In this document: piece by piece, positions 1 through 6,700 of the stretch
Position numbering within the stretch: position 1 is the first letter of the stretch
How the letters are laid out: every line of letters begins with the position of its first letter
Source of the DNA: Psychroflexus sp.
GTDB taxonomy: Bacteria; Bacteroidota; Bacteroidia; Flavobacteriales; Flavobacteriaceae
Assembly (NCBI GenBank): GCA_003565575.1
Contig: PXBV01000179.1
Coordinates: 1-12,583 of the forward strand
Length of the DNA stretch: 12,583 bases
Direction: 5' to 3'
Position numbers and translations under genes: made by a program
Notes under the pieces: generated by a model
The model's input: only the letters and a program-made list of their open reading frames with translations
What the model was told of the DNA's origin: nothing
The model's database searches: none

Positions 1-2
1 AA

Positions 3-149
3 AAGACTTTATTTTGGAAGATCCAAGTATTGAAAGGTGTTGTTCCAGACGCTACCTTTTTTGAAAATGAATATCTTTCAAGCGAACTTGACCTCAGTAA
101 CATTTCAGTAACAAATCTAAAAAAAGAAAAGAAAAAACCGGAAAGTTAA
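3..149 (+). CDS. C-terminal fragment of an unidentified protein (5' end outside window)
   Basis: The reading frame is open from the left edge to a TAA at 147-149 and gives the last 48 residues of a protein whose start lies outside the window. The fragment begins KTLFWKIQVLKGVVPDATFF and ends in a lysine-rich charged tail (KKEKKKPES). I do not recognise the family, and no catalytic motif is visible in so short a piece. That it is a real gene end rests on the open frame, the plausible amino-acid composition and the strong terminator hairpin starting 7 bases after the stop codon. Confidence 0.6.
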   Translation, partial: KTLFWKIQVLKGVVPDATFFENEYLSSELDLSNISVTNLKKEKKKPES

Positions 150-156
150 GGCATTA

Positions 157-182
157 AAAAACAGGCTGTTGAGCCTGTTTTT
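157..182. terminator. Bidirectional rho-independent terminator
   Basis: An 11-bp stem (157-167 with 172-182) closes a GTTG tetraloop, with core ACAGGCT/AGCCTGT flanked by A and T runs. Read on the + strand the hairpin ends in a T run and would stop the gene ending at 149. Read on the - strand the A run at 156-160 becomes a U tract, so the same hairpin can end the tRNA transcript arriving from the right. Its position between convergent transcription units fits a shared terminator. Confidence 0.85.
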
Positions 183-185
183 CTG

Positions 186-260
186 TGGGTCATACTGGAT
201 TCGAACCAGTGACTTCTACCCTGTCAAGGTAACACTCTGAACCAACTGAGTTAATGACCC
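186..260 (-). tRNA. tRNA-Val (anticodon GAC)
   Basis: The reverse strand folds into a complete 75-nt cloverleaf. It has acceptor GGGTCAT paired with ATGACCC, D-arm ACTC/GAGT, an anticodon stem TTACC/GGTAG (one G-U pair) around loop TTGACAG, and T-arm ACTGG-TTCGAAT-CCAGT. U33 precedes GAC and A37 follows it, so the tRNA reads GUC/GUU valine codons. The discriminator base is A (186). The 3' CCA is not encoded, since the next bases read CAG, so it must be added enzymatically. It lies 37 bases downstream of tRNA-Val(TAC) on the same strand. Confidence 0.93.
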
Positions 261-273
261 TTTCAAATAAAAA

Positions 274-295
274 AACCCTAACAAGAGCTAGGGTT
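274..295 (-). terminator. Terminator-like hairpin between the two valine tRNAs
   Basis: On the - strand a 7-bp stem AACCCTA/TAGGGTT (295-289 with 280-274) encloses an 8-base loop and is followed at once by a T run (273-269). This has the form of an intrinsic terminator, yet it stands between two tRNA genes that seem to share one promoter. It could end the tRNA-Val(TAC) transcript, allow partial read-through, or serve as a processing stem in the tRNA precursor. I saw no convincing separate promoter for the downstream tRNA. Confidence 0.6.
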
Positions 296-297
296 AG

Positions 298-372
298 TGG
301 GCGATGAGGGATTCGAACCCCCGACCCCCTCGGTGTAAACGAGGTGCTCTGAACCAACTGAGCTAATCGCCC
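298..372 (-). tRNA. tRNA-Val (anticodon TAC)
   Basis: A 75-nt cloverleaf is seen on the reverse strand. Acceptor GGGCGAT pairs with ATCGCCC, D-arm is GCTC/GAGC, anticodon stem CCTCG/CGAGG encloses loop TTTACAC, and the T-arm is GGGGG-TTCGAAT-CCCTC with one G-T pair. The anticodon TAC is preceded by U33, so it reads GUA and, by wobble, other valine codons. The discriminator is A (298) and CCA is not encoded. The D-loop is the same as in the neighbouring tRNA-Val(GAC), which suggests an old duplication. Together the two cover all valine codons. Confidence 0.93.
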
Positions 373-384
373 CAAAACGGGATG

Positions 385-414
385 CAAATATAAACCTTAT
401 TTTGATTTCACAAA
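385..414 (-). promoter_or_regulatory. Promoter of the valine tRNA genes
   Basis: On the - strand TTTG (414-411) is separated by 18 bases from TATATTTG (392-385). This matches the Bacteroidota sigma-A consensus of a TTTG -33 box and a TAnnTTTG -7 box. Transcription should begin near 378, only a few bases before the mature 5' end of tRNA-Val(TAC) at 372. It fills the short gap between the folC stop codon and the tRNAs. Confidence 0.72.
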
Positions 415-430
415 CTATTTTTTTTGAAAT

Positions 431-1651
431 TTATAAAATTTCTGCAACTGTAAATGTACTTCCACCTACATAAATAAAATCATCTTTATCTGCATACCTT
501 TTAGCAGCCTTTAAGGCGTTATCTACTGTTGTAAATGCTTTACCTGACAAAGCATACTTTTTAGCCTTATAGTACAAAGCGGTTGCTTCCATTCCTCTGG
601 GGACATCGGGTTTTGAAAAATAATACTTTGCCTGTTTAGGAAATAAGGGAAGAATTGTATCCAAGTCTTTATCATTTACGAACCCCAAGACCATATGTAG
701 TTCTTTAAAGTCTTCTTGCTGTATTTGATCTAACACAAGACTCAAGCCTTCTTTGTTATGAGCGGTGTCTGCTACTATCTTAGGTTGTTCTCCCAACACA
801 TCCCAACGCCCTCTCAATTGAGTGTTACGTTTTACATTAGCTAATCCTTTATTTATGATACTTTGGCTAAGGTTCCAACTTCCTAATGAATTCAAAACCT
901 CAAGACTTTTAAGACAGGTTTTTAGGTTATACTGCTGGTAATTCCCCTTTAAATCACATTCAGGAATTGTCGTATCAAGATCTTCAGCAAAATAAATAGG
1001 AGCATTTTCAGCTGTTGCCTTGTTGCTAAATACGCTTTTGGTCTCTGGTAAGGTTTCGCCAATCACCACAGGAATGTTCTTTTTTATAATTCCCGCTTTT
1101 TCACTAGCAATTTTACCTAAAGTATCCCCAAGAAATGCGGTATGGTCCATCCCAATATTAGTGATAACCGATAATAGTGGTGTGATAATATTGGTAGAAT
1201 CCAGTCTACCGCCCAAACCCACTTCCACAATTGCAATGTCTACTTTTGATTTTGCAAAATAATCAAAGGCCATGCCTACAGTCATTTCAAAAAACGATAG
1301 ATGTTGGGTTTCTAAAAACCGCTTATGAAAAGAGATAAACTCCACTACGTCTGCTTTTGATATAGATTCGCCGTTGATTTTGATGCGTTCTCTAAAATCT
1401 TTTAGATGCGGTGAGGTATAAAGTCCAACTGTGTAGCCAGCTGATTGTAATACAGAAGCTAGCATATGGCTTACAGAGCCTTTCCCATTGGTTCCCGCTA
1501 CGTGAATGCTTTTGAAGTTTTGTTCAGGATGTCCAAGCTCTTTAGCAAAAAGACGAGTATTGGTCAAATCCTTTTTGAAAGCGGTCTTGCCTTGCCGCTG
1601 ATACATGGGAAGCTTATCAAACATCCAATGTAGCGTTTCAGTATAAGTCAT
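431..1651 (-). CDS. folC: Bifunctional folylpolyglutamate synthase/dihydrofolate synthase
   Basis: The 406-residue protein has the length and motif order of FolC, a cytoplasmic Mur-ligase-family enzyme. FolC joins glutamate to dihydropteroate and then adds further glutamates to folates using ATP. The P-loop GTNGKGS is at residues 53-59, followed by YTSPHL (79-83 region). GLGGRLDSTN lies at about 145-154, and ITNIGMDH plus SEKAGIIK at 163-190 with the lysine expected to be carbamylated. KGNYQQYN is near 235, GRW at 281-283 and DTAHN at 295-299. The second part (about 290-406) is the Mur-ligase C-terminal domain. The ATG at 1651 gives a normal N-terminus. It sits 260 bases downstream of tonB with its own probable promoter, so it is likely a separate unit. 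Whether it also has dihydrofolate synthase activity is inferred from its being the single-gene bacterial type. Confidence 0.95.
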   Translation of the reverse strand: MTYTETLHWMFDKLPMYQRQGKTAFKKDLTNTRLFAKELGHPEQNFKSIHVAGTNGKGSVSHMLASVLQSAGYTVGLYTSPHLKDFRERIKINGESISKADVVEFISFHKRFLETQHLSFFEMTVGMAFDYFAKSKVDIAIVEVGLGGRLDSTNIITPLLSVITNIGMDHTAFLGDTLGKIASEKAGIIKKNIPVVIGETLPETKSVFSNKATAENAPIYFAEDLDTTIPECDLKGNYQQYNLKTCLKSLEVLNSLGSWNLSQSIINKGLANVKRNTQLRGRWDVLGEQPKIVADTAHNKEGLSLVLDQIQQEDFKELHMVLGFVNDKDLDTILPLFPKQAKYYFSKPDVPRGMEATALYYKAKKYALSGKAFTTVDNALKAAKRYADKDDFIYVGGSTFTVAEIL

Positions 1652-1739
1652 TGATTATTTAGATAGATTTGTATTGATTTTATTGAGTCGCAATTAATCA
1701 ATATATGTTAAGTATAAATCGTCAGGTTTTTATTTTATG

Positions 1740-1774
1740 CAAAGATATCAAAGACTAAAGCTAAGAAACGCAAA
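1740..1774 (-). promoter_or_regulatory. Probable folC promoter
   Basis: In the 260-base gap between tonB and folC, the - strand carries TTTG (1774-1771), 23 bases, then TATCTTTG (1747-1740), an exact TAnnTTTG box. The spacer is at the long end of the usual range. Transcription would start near 1733, giving a leader of about 80 bases before the ATG at 1651. The rest of 1652-1911 is AT-rich, and I see no clear terminator for the tonB operon or any other gene in it. Confidence 0.5.
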
Positions 1775-1911
1775 ACACTGTAAACCATTTATATAAAAAT
1801 ATGCAATTTTTGACATGATAAAAATTAAAGGTATTGATAATAAATCACTTAAGTTTAAAATATCTGTTTTTTAGACATAGATTGGTCTCCATCTGCCTAA
1901 TGATTTAAGCA

Positions 1912-2790
1912 TTATTCTGACAATCTAAAATCATAAATGATAGTTCCTACCTGAGTACTAGGCGCTTTTGGATCCTTGTTGAATTTGGTTGCAAGAGCAG
2001 CGCGTCTGGCTGGATCGATTAAGCAAGAACTAGTATTTGTTGTTCCTTTTACTCCTGGCTTGGCACTAATCACATCCCCATTTTTATTTACTCTAATTTC
2101 TACAACTACAACTCCAGATTCATTACAATCCTGTTCAAATTTCTTTTTTACTAAGGCTTCTCTACCACCTAAACGATAGTTTCCATCACCATCCAAACCT
2201 TTTCCAGTTCCGTAGTAACTCTTTGCCTTTGAGTCTCCATCGGGATCACCTTTATCTCCAGCTTGCGTATCGTTACCTTCACCACCTTCAGCTTGACCAT
2301 CGCTTTCAGGCCCACTCATTAAGCTTTGCATAGCTTCAGTAACAGATTTATCTGGTTTTTGTTCTGGTATAGGTTCTGGATCTGGCATAGGCTCTGGCTG
2401 TGGTTCTTCTACCTTTTCTTTAACTTCCTTTTTGGGCTGTTCTGGTTGCTTTTTGGATTCTTTTACCACCTCTTTTTTATCTTGTATCACTGGAGCATCT
2501 TCCTCATCTTGCGTAAGTACTTCTTCTTGTATATCTTCTGCAGCAACCTCTTCCACTTCTTTAGGTGGCGGTGGCGTACTTCTTGGTTGTGGCGCAGATT
2601 TTATGGGGGCATCGGGTTGTATATCACCAGAGCCTAAATCTGTAGTGCCAAAATTAATAGCAATACCACGTTCTTCTGGTGGGTCTAGGTATTTCAAACC
2701 GAAGAAAAACATCAACAAAACAAACAGGATATAGATTCCCGTAGTGATGAAAAATGATTTTTTTTCGTGTTTGGTTTTAAATAGACTCAC
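1912..2790 (-). CDS. tonB: Energy transducer TonB family protein
   Basis: This 292-residue protein has the TonB/TolA layout. A short basic cytoplasmic N-terminus (1-11) precedes one membrane helix (about 12-32). A long periplasmic stretch rich in Pro, Glu and Lys follows (about 62-150), then a Gly/Asp-rich linker (about 160-205) and a globular C-terminal domain (about 210-292). It would carry energy from ExbB-ExbD across the periplasm to TonB-dependent receptors. The C-terminal domain holds two cysteines (222 and 256), and its segment VVVVEIRVNKNGDVISAKPG is typical of Bacteroidota TonB-family proteins. The start is GTG at 2790, because the next methionine (27) lies inside the membrane helix. 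It begins 2 bases after the exbD stop codon. A TolA-like envelope role instead of receptor energising cannot be excluded, as no receptor gene is adjacent. Confidence 0.87.
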   Translation of the reverse strand: MSLFKTKHEKKSFFITTGIYILFVLLMFFFGLKYLDPPEERGIAINFGTTDLGSGDIQPDAPIKSAPQPRSTPPPPKEVEEVAAEDIQEEVLTQDEEDAPVIQDKKEVVKESKKQPEQPKKEVKEKVEEPQPEPMPDPEPIPEQKPDKSVTEAMQSLMSGPESDGQAEGGEGNDTQAGDKGDPDGDSKAKSYYGTGKGLDGDGNYRLGGREALVKKKFEQDCNESGVVVVEIRVNKNGDVISAKPGVKGTTNTSSCLIDPARRAALATKFNKDPKAPSTQVGTIIYDFRLSE

Positions 2791-2792
2791 GT

Positions 2793-3185
2793 TTAATTGG
2801 GTTTTACAGCCAGTACAATTTTATACTTATTTCGATTAGCTATATCCATAATCTGAACTGCTTTTTCAATAGGAACACCTTCGGCAGCTCTCAGAACAAT
2901 TGTTGGCTCATCTATACCACTGAGCTTCGCTTTAATGGCTTGTTCAATTCTGGTTGAGTTCACTTGCTCTTCATTGATGTAAAATTTCAAATCTTCTGTA
3001 ATGCTAACGGCTACATTCTGCGTAGACGTAGTTTTACCTTTCGCTTTCGGTAATATCAAATCCAAAGCTTCTGGGGTAATCACTGGAGATGTCAACATAA
3101 AAAAGATGAGCAGTAAAAAAACTATGTCTGTCATGGACGACATGCTAAAGCTTGCACTCACTTTATTTCTTCCTCGTAAATTCAT
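2793..3185 (-). CDS. exbD: Biopolymer transporter ExbD/TolR
   Basis: The 130-residue protein has a short N-terminus, one membrane helix (about 20-38, TDIVFLLLIFFMLTSPV) and a periplasmic domain (about 45-130) ending VLAVKPN, as in ExbD/TolR. Asp20 at the start of the helix matches the essential proton-carrying aspartate of the family (Asp25 in E. coli ExbD, from general knowledge). It forms the inner-membrane motor with ExbB. It is flanked by 2-base gaps on both sides, so exbB, exbD and tonB are almost certainly cotranscribed and translationally coupled. Confidence 0.93.
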   Translation of the reverse strand: MNLRGRNKVSASFSMSSMTDIVFLLLIFFMLTSPVITPEALDLILPKAKGKTTSTQNVAVSITEDLKFYINEEQVNSTRIEQAIKAKLSGIDEPTIVLRAAEGVPIEKAVQIMDIANRNKYKIVLAVKPN

Positions 3186-3187
3186 AA

Positions 3188-3877
3188 TTAAGTCGGTTCA
3201 TTCAATAAATCCAAGAAATCCACAGCCGTAGTTTCCATTTGGTGAACGACCTTGTCTGTTCTTACCACGATGTGATTATAGCCAATGTAAGCAATGATAC
3301 CTACAATCAAGCCAGCAACAGTTGTTGTCATGGCAGTATAAATACCTTGCGCTAAAGACCCCATCTCTGCTTGTCCGCTGCTAGAGGCCAATTCATGAAA
3401 AGCAATAACCATACCTATCACAGTCCCTAAGAAGCCAATCATAGGTGCTGCTCCAGCAATGGTTGCCAAAACACTTACGTTTTTTTCTAGCTTATACACT
3501 TCTAGTTTACCAGCATTTTCAATAGCCGTATTGATGTCTTCTAGCGGCGAACCTATTCTAGAAATCCCTTTGGCTGTAAGTCTTGCCACTGGTGAATTTT
3601 CTTGCGCACAACGGATTTTAGCCGACTCTATATTGCCAGAAGTCACGCTATCTTTAATCTGATTCATGAAGTTTTTATCGGTTTTGGACGCCGCTTTAAT
3701 GGCAAATAGACGCTCAAAATAAATATAAATAGCAAAAAACAGAAGCACGGCCAAAATCAGAATGATTACTGTACCTCCTGTACCTCCACTAAAGATAAGA
3801 TCTAAAATAGATAAGGTTTTTTCTTCTACCAATTCCTCCTCCACAGGTAAGGCATCTTGTGCAAATAGTATAAACAT
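3188..3877 (-). CDS. exbB: MotA/TolQ/ExbB proton channel family protein
   Basis: The 229-residue protein has the three-helix pattern of ExbB/TolQ. A short periplasmic N-terminus with an acidic stretch (13-20) leads to TM1 (about 36-56). A cytoplasmic domain spans about 60-135, followed by TM2 (about 137-160) containing the conserved GFLGTVIGM segment (148-156). TM3 (about 180-204) contains TAMTTTVAGL. These helices form the pentameric proton channel around ExbD. It is the first gene of the exbB-exbD-tonB operon. The start ATG at 3877 gives the short N-terminal extension common in Bacteroidota homologues. Upstream (3878-4029) I see only a weak promoter candidate (TATCTTTT read on the - strand near 3890) and no firm -33 box. 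Confidence 0.93.
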   Translation of the reverse strand: MFILFAQDALPVEEELVEEKTLSILDLIFSGGTGGTVIILILAVLLFFAIYIYFERLFAIKAASKTDKNFMNQIKDSVTSGNIESAKIRCAQENSPVARLTAKGISRIGSPLEDINTAIENAGKLEVYKLEKNVSVLATIAGAAPMIGFLGTVIGMVIAFHELASSSGQAEMGSLAQGIYTAMTTTVAGLIVGIIAYIGYNHIVVRTDKVVHQMETTAVDFLDLLNEPT

Positions 3878-4029
3878 AGTTTAAAAGATATCTAAATCAA
3901 TAACGCTAAAGTAAACAATTAATTTTATCATTCAATACGATTTTTAATGTGTGAATGATTAGTTCTATCTTCAAAATATAGAATCAAAACTGCTACGGAA
4001 TTTAGAGTATACCCCTACAGTTTTTTAGA

Positions 4030-5082
4030 TTATGGGCAATAAATTAATCCCGCAGAATGGTCTTTAGACGCACCAGTTACCGATGACAAAATATTTACGT
4101 CTCCACGGACTTTTAGTACCCCTAAAAGTGCAAAAATTAAGGCTTCTTTATAATTGATGACATCTGCAGACGGAATGACAATTTCAGCACTAGATTGCAT
4201 GGAGATCAATTCCATCAAATACGTATTGAAAGCACCACCTCCCGTAAAAAGAACGGTTTTATGCCCAGAAATGGCCTTCGCAATTTGATAAGCAAAGTGA
4301 TGGGTGCACGTAGCTATGATTTCTTCTGAATTAAATCCCACTTTATCTAATAAAGGGAGGAAATTAGCTTCCAACCACTCGATACCAAGAGATTTTGGCG
4401 GAGTTTTGGAGTAAAACTGAAGCTGCTCTAATTGAGATAATAACTCAGGATTCAAAACTGAAGCCTTTGCGATGGCGCCACTCTGGTCAAACTCCTTACC
4501 AAGCTTGTTAGCATAAAAGTTTAAGACTTTATTGACAGGGCAAATATCGTAAGCCATGCGGCCATAGTGAGTTTCAAAAGATATATTAGCAAATCCACCC
4601 AGGTTGACACAAGCATCAAACTCACCAAAAAAAAGCCTGTCACCCACAGGCACTAATGGTGCACCTTGCCCACCAAGAGCAACATCTTCCACCCGAAAAT
4701 CACAAACGACTTTATGGTGAGTAAGCTGAGCCAGTTTGGGTGAATTTCCAATTTGATATGTCTGTCCGTTTTCGGGTTGATGCAAAACGGTATGCCCATG
4801 AGATGCTATAAAGTCGATATGCTTTATTTGATTTTCATCGATAAAACGAAGAATATATTCAGAAAGCAAAACAGTATACTCTTTATCCAAAGTTTTAATT
4901 TTTTCAAGAGACCAGGTGTGCGCATGTGCTAAGATTAGCTTCCAATGGGGAGCATACGCATAAGTTCTAGCCGTATGTAGTTCAAAAGAAAATAAACCAC
5001 TGGCATGTATAGTACAATGGACAAGGTCTACTCCGTCTAAAGAGGTGCCAGACATAAGCCCAAGGACTGAATAAGAGTTCAT
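4030..5082 (-). CDS. anmK: Anhydro-N-acetylmuramic acid kinase
   Basis: The 350-residue protein matches AnmK. The enzyme opens the 1,6-anhydro ring of anhMurNAc, released during peptidoglycan turnover, and phosphorylates it to MurNAc-6-phosphate in the cytoplasm. Visible motifs are GLMSGTSLDGVDL (8-20, phosphate binding), SHGHTVLHQP (94-103), DFRVEDVALGGQGAPLVP (128-145), NLGGFANIS (160-168), YDICPVNKVLN (178-188) and TGGGAFNTYL (280-289, adenosine binding). The order and length are those of the ASKHA-fold family. The gene stands alone: no murQ, nagZ or ampG is next to it. It is transcribed divergently from the acyl-CoA dehydrogenase, 230 bases away, and I found no convincing promoter of its own. 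A 6-bp hairpin after its stop (3963-3983) lacks a U tract. Confidence 0.95.
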   Translation of the reverse strand: MNSYSVLGLMSGTSLDGVDLVHCTIHASGLFSFELHTARTYAYAPHWKLILAHAHTWSLEKIKTLDKEYTVLLSEYILRFIDENQIKHIDFIASHGHTVLHQPENGQTYQIGNSPKLAQLTHHKVVCDFRVEDVALGGQGAPLVPVGDRLFFGEFDACVNLGGFANISFETHYGRMAYDICPVNKVLNFYANKLGKEFDQSGAIAKASVLNPELLSQLEQLQFYSKTPPKSLGIEWLEANFLPLLDKVGFNSEEIIATCTHHFAYQIAKAISGHKTVLFTGGGAFNTYLMELISMQSSAEIVIPSADVINYKEALIFALLGVLKVRGDVNILSSVTGASKDHSAGLIYCP

Positions 5083-5243
5083 AATTTAATTTTGATTTAA
5101 AAATAGAATAAACAAAGAAATTTACTTTACAAGAAATGAGTATTTTTTATTGAATTTTTGACTATAAAAATTAAAAAACACTGAAGTATCTTAAAAATAA
5201 TGAATGAATTCGATATTTCTTTTGAAAAAAACATAAATTTATT

Positions 5244-5253
5244 ATGCATGCAT
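5244..5253. repeat. Perfect 10-bp palindrome in the acyl-CoA dehydrogenase promoter
   Basis: ATGCATGCAT is its own reverse complement and ends on the first base of the -33 TTG (5253-5255). Its position would suit an operator where a bound regulator blocks or helps RNA polymerase. A single short palindrome in AT-rich DNA can arise by chance, so this is a weak call. Confidence 0.3.
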
Positions 5254-5283
5254 TGTAAATCGGCGTATGATAACCTATATTTG
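5253..5283 (+). promoter_or_regulatory. Promoter of the acyl-CoA dehydrogenase gene
   Basis: TTG (5253-5255), a 20-base spacer and TATATTTG (5276-5283) match the Bacteroidota sigma-A promoter pattern exactly. Transcription should start near 5290, giving a leader of about 23 bases. Because the -7 box overlaps the in-frame GTG at 5283, that GTG cannot be the translation start, which fixes it at the ATG at 5313. Confidence 0.75.
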
Positions 5284-5312
5284 TGACAGTTAAAATTGAA
5301 ACAATTCAAATT

Positions 5313-6455
5313 ATGGATTTTAAGTTGACAGAAGAGCACGAAATGATTCGTCAAGCGGCAAGGGATTTCGCTAATAATGAATTAAAGCCTGGCGTTATAG
5401 AGCGCGATGAAAAGCAGGAATTTCCAAAAGAACAAATCAAAAAACTTGGTGAACTCGGTTTTATGGGCATGATGGCCTCACCAGATTATGGTGGTGGCGG
5501 TATGGATACGGTTTCTTATGTTTTGGCCATGGAAGAGTTATCAAAAATAGACGCATCTGCCTCGGTGGTGGTTTCTGTCAACAACTCTTTAGTCTGCTGG
5601 GGACTTGACACGTATGGAACTAAAGAGCAAAAAGAGAAATACCTCTCAAAATTGACTACAGGAGAAAAACTGGGAGCCTTTTGCTTGAGCGAACCTGAAG
5701 CGGGTAGCGATGCTACTTCTCAGAAAACAACAGCTATAGACAAAGGAGATCATTACGTAATCAACGGAACAAAAAACTGGATTACCAATGGAGGCTCTGC
5801 AGATATTTACCTGGTAATAGCCCACACAGATAAGGAAAAAAAGCACAGGGGTATTAATGCTTTTATTCTAGAAAAAGGAATGGATGGCTTTGAAATAGGA
5901 CCAAAAGAACAAAAAATGGGTATTCGTGGTAGTGACACTCATTCTTTGACGTTCAATGATGTAAAAGTCCCTAAAGCTAACCGAATTGGTGAAGATGGTT
6001 TTGGCTTTAAATTTGCCATGAAGACTTTAGCGGGAGGTCGTATTGGTATTGCGGCTCAAGCTTTAGGCATTGCAGCTGGAGCTTATGAATTGGCTAAAGA
6101 TTATTCTAAAATCAGAAAAGCCTTTGGAACAGAAATTAAAAACCATCAAGCTATTGCTTTTAAGCTTGCAGACATGCACACGAGTATTGAAGCAGCAAGG
6201 CACCTAGTAATGAAAGCGGCTTGGGACAAAGACCAAAGTCTTAATTATGACCTTTCTGGTGCTATGGCAAAATTATATGCCTCTCAAGTAGCCATGGACG
6301 TGACGGTAGAAGCGGTTCAAGTTCACGGCGGAAATGGTTATGTGAAAGAATACCACGTAGAGCGTCTTATGCGCGATGCTAAGATTACTCAGATTTATGA
6401 AGGGACTTCTGAAATTCAAAAAATTGTTATTTCAAGAAGTATATTGGAAGATTAG
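5313..6455 (+). CDS. Acyl-CoA dehydrogenase (short-chain/butyryl-CoA type)
   Basis: The 380-residue protein is a full-length acyl-CoA dehydrogenase, an FAD enzyme that makes the first double bond in fatty-acid or branched-chain acyl-CoA breakdown. It has the helical N-terminal domain (about 1-118), the family signature CLSEPEAGSDATS (124-136), WITNGG near FAD (156-161), and the C-terminal helical domain with RKAFG (268-272) and QVHGGNGY (336-343). The catalytic base is Glu363 in YEGTSEIQ, the position used by short-chain and bacterial butyryl-CoA enzymes. The ATG at 5313 is preferred over an in-frame GTG at 5283 because that GTG lies in the promoter and family members begin MDF-LTEEH. It is a single-gene unit with its own promoter and terminator. 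Chain-length preference cannot be told from sequence alone, and the electron acceptor ETF is not encoded nearby. Confidence 0.95.
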   Translation: MDFKLTEEHEMIRQAARDFANNELKPGVIERDEKQEFPKEQIKKLGELGFMGMMASPDYGGGGMDTVSYVLAMEELSKIDASASVVVSVNNSLVCWGLDTYGTKEQKEKYLSKLTTGEKLGAFCLSEPEAGSDATSQKTTAIDKGDHYVINGTKNWITNGGSADIYLVIAHTDKEKKHRGINAFILEKGMDGFEIGPKEQKMGIRGSDTHSLTFNDVKVPKANRIGEDGFGFKFAMKTLAGGRIGIAAQALGIAAGAYELAKDYSKIRKAFGTEIKNHQAIAFKLADMHTSIEAARHLVMKAAWDKDQSLNYDLSGAMAKLYASQVAMDVTVEAVQVHGGNGYVKEYHVERLMRDAKITQIYEGTSEIQKIVISRSILED

Positions 6456-6483
6456 GAGACTACAAAGCATAACATTTATAAGG

Positions 6484-6517
6484 AATCCTAAAGTGAACTG
6501 ATGCTTTAGGATTTTTT
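6484..6517 (+). terminator. Rho-independent terminator after the acyl-CoA dehydrogenase
   Basis: A perfect 10-bp stem, AATCCTAAAG (6484-6493) with CTTTAGGATT (6504-6513), encloses a 10-base loop and runs into TTTT (6514-6517). It begins 28 bases after the TAG stop codon and closes this single-gene unit on the + strand. Confidence 0.88.
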
Positions 6518-6553
6518 GTTGAAACTACTTACAACTTATAGCACGTTTACATT

Positions 6554-6586
6554 TTATCTTTTCTGAATTAAATTTAGAAAAGATAG
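6554..6586. repeat. Long inverted repeat upstream of the ATP-grasp gene (operator candidate)
   Basis: The two arms 6554-6568 and 6572-6586 pair over 15 positions around a 3-base centre (TAA), with two G-T pairs and the rest Watson-Crick. The core is ATCTTTTCT/AGAAAAGAT. No T run follows on either strand, so it does not look like a terminator. It ends 7 bases before the TATATTTG box at 6594 and covers the place where a -33 box should be, which suits a binding site for a dimeric regulator. Confidence 0.5.
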
Positions 6587-6601
6587 TTTAAGTTATATTT
6601 G
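6573..6601 (+). promoter_or_regulatory. Probable promoter of the ATP-grasp gene and downstream operon
   Basis: TATATTTG at 6594-6601 is an exact -7 box. The best upstream partner is only TTTAG (6573-6577) at a 16-bp spacing, inside the inverted repeat, so the -33 box is weak and an activator may be needed. Transcription would start near 6608 and give a leader of about 93 bases. The leader contains a 6-bp hairpin, GTTAAG/CTTAAC (6613-6618 with 6632-6637), but matches no riboswitch I know. Confidence 0.5.
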
Positions 6602-6700
6602 CTTGAAGGCAGGTTAAGCTTTAATTTAAATCTTAACGTCAATGGCAAATCGCTGTTTTGACTTGTGTGCATTTTCATCATTAAACTCTAAAAAACAATT

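Noticed and set aside
190..387. 65-residue open frame on the - strand
   Set aside because: It runs through both valine tRNA genes, and its peptide is simply translated tRNA sequence.
1020..1262. 80-residue + strand open frame
   Set aside because: It is antisense to the conserved central part of folC and shows no recognisable domain.
2326..2734. Two + strand open frames rich in Phe/Trp or Ser/Cys
   Set aside because: They are antisense to the Pro/Glu/Lys-rich part of tonB, whose biased codons remove stop codons on the other strand. There is no start context or family likeness.
3963..3983. Hairpin TTCTAT/ATAGAA as an anmK terminator
   Set aside because: The stem is only 6 bp of mostly A-T pairs and no U tract follows on the - strand.
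5283..5312. GTG start extending the acyl-CoA dehydrogenase by 10 residues
   Set aside because: The GTG is part of the -7 promoter box, and the extension is unlike family N-termini, which begin at the ATG at 5313.
5127..5354. 75-residue - strand open frame between anmK and the acyl-CoA dehydrogenase
   Set aside because: It is antisense to the well-supported promoter and start of the dehydrogenase, and its composition reflects AT-rich DNA.
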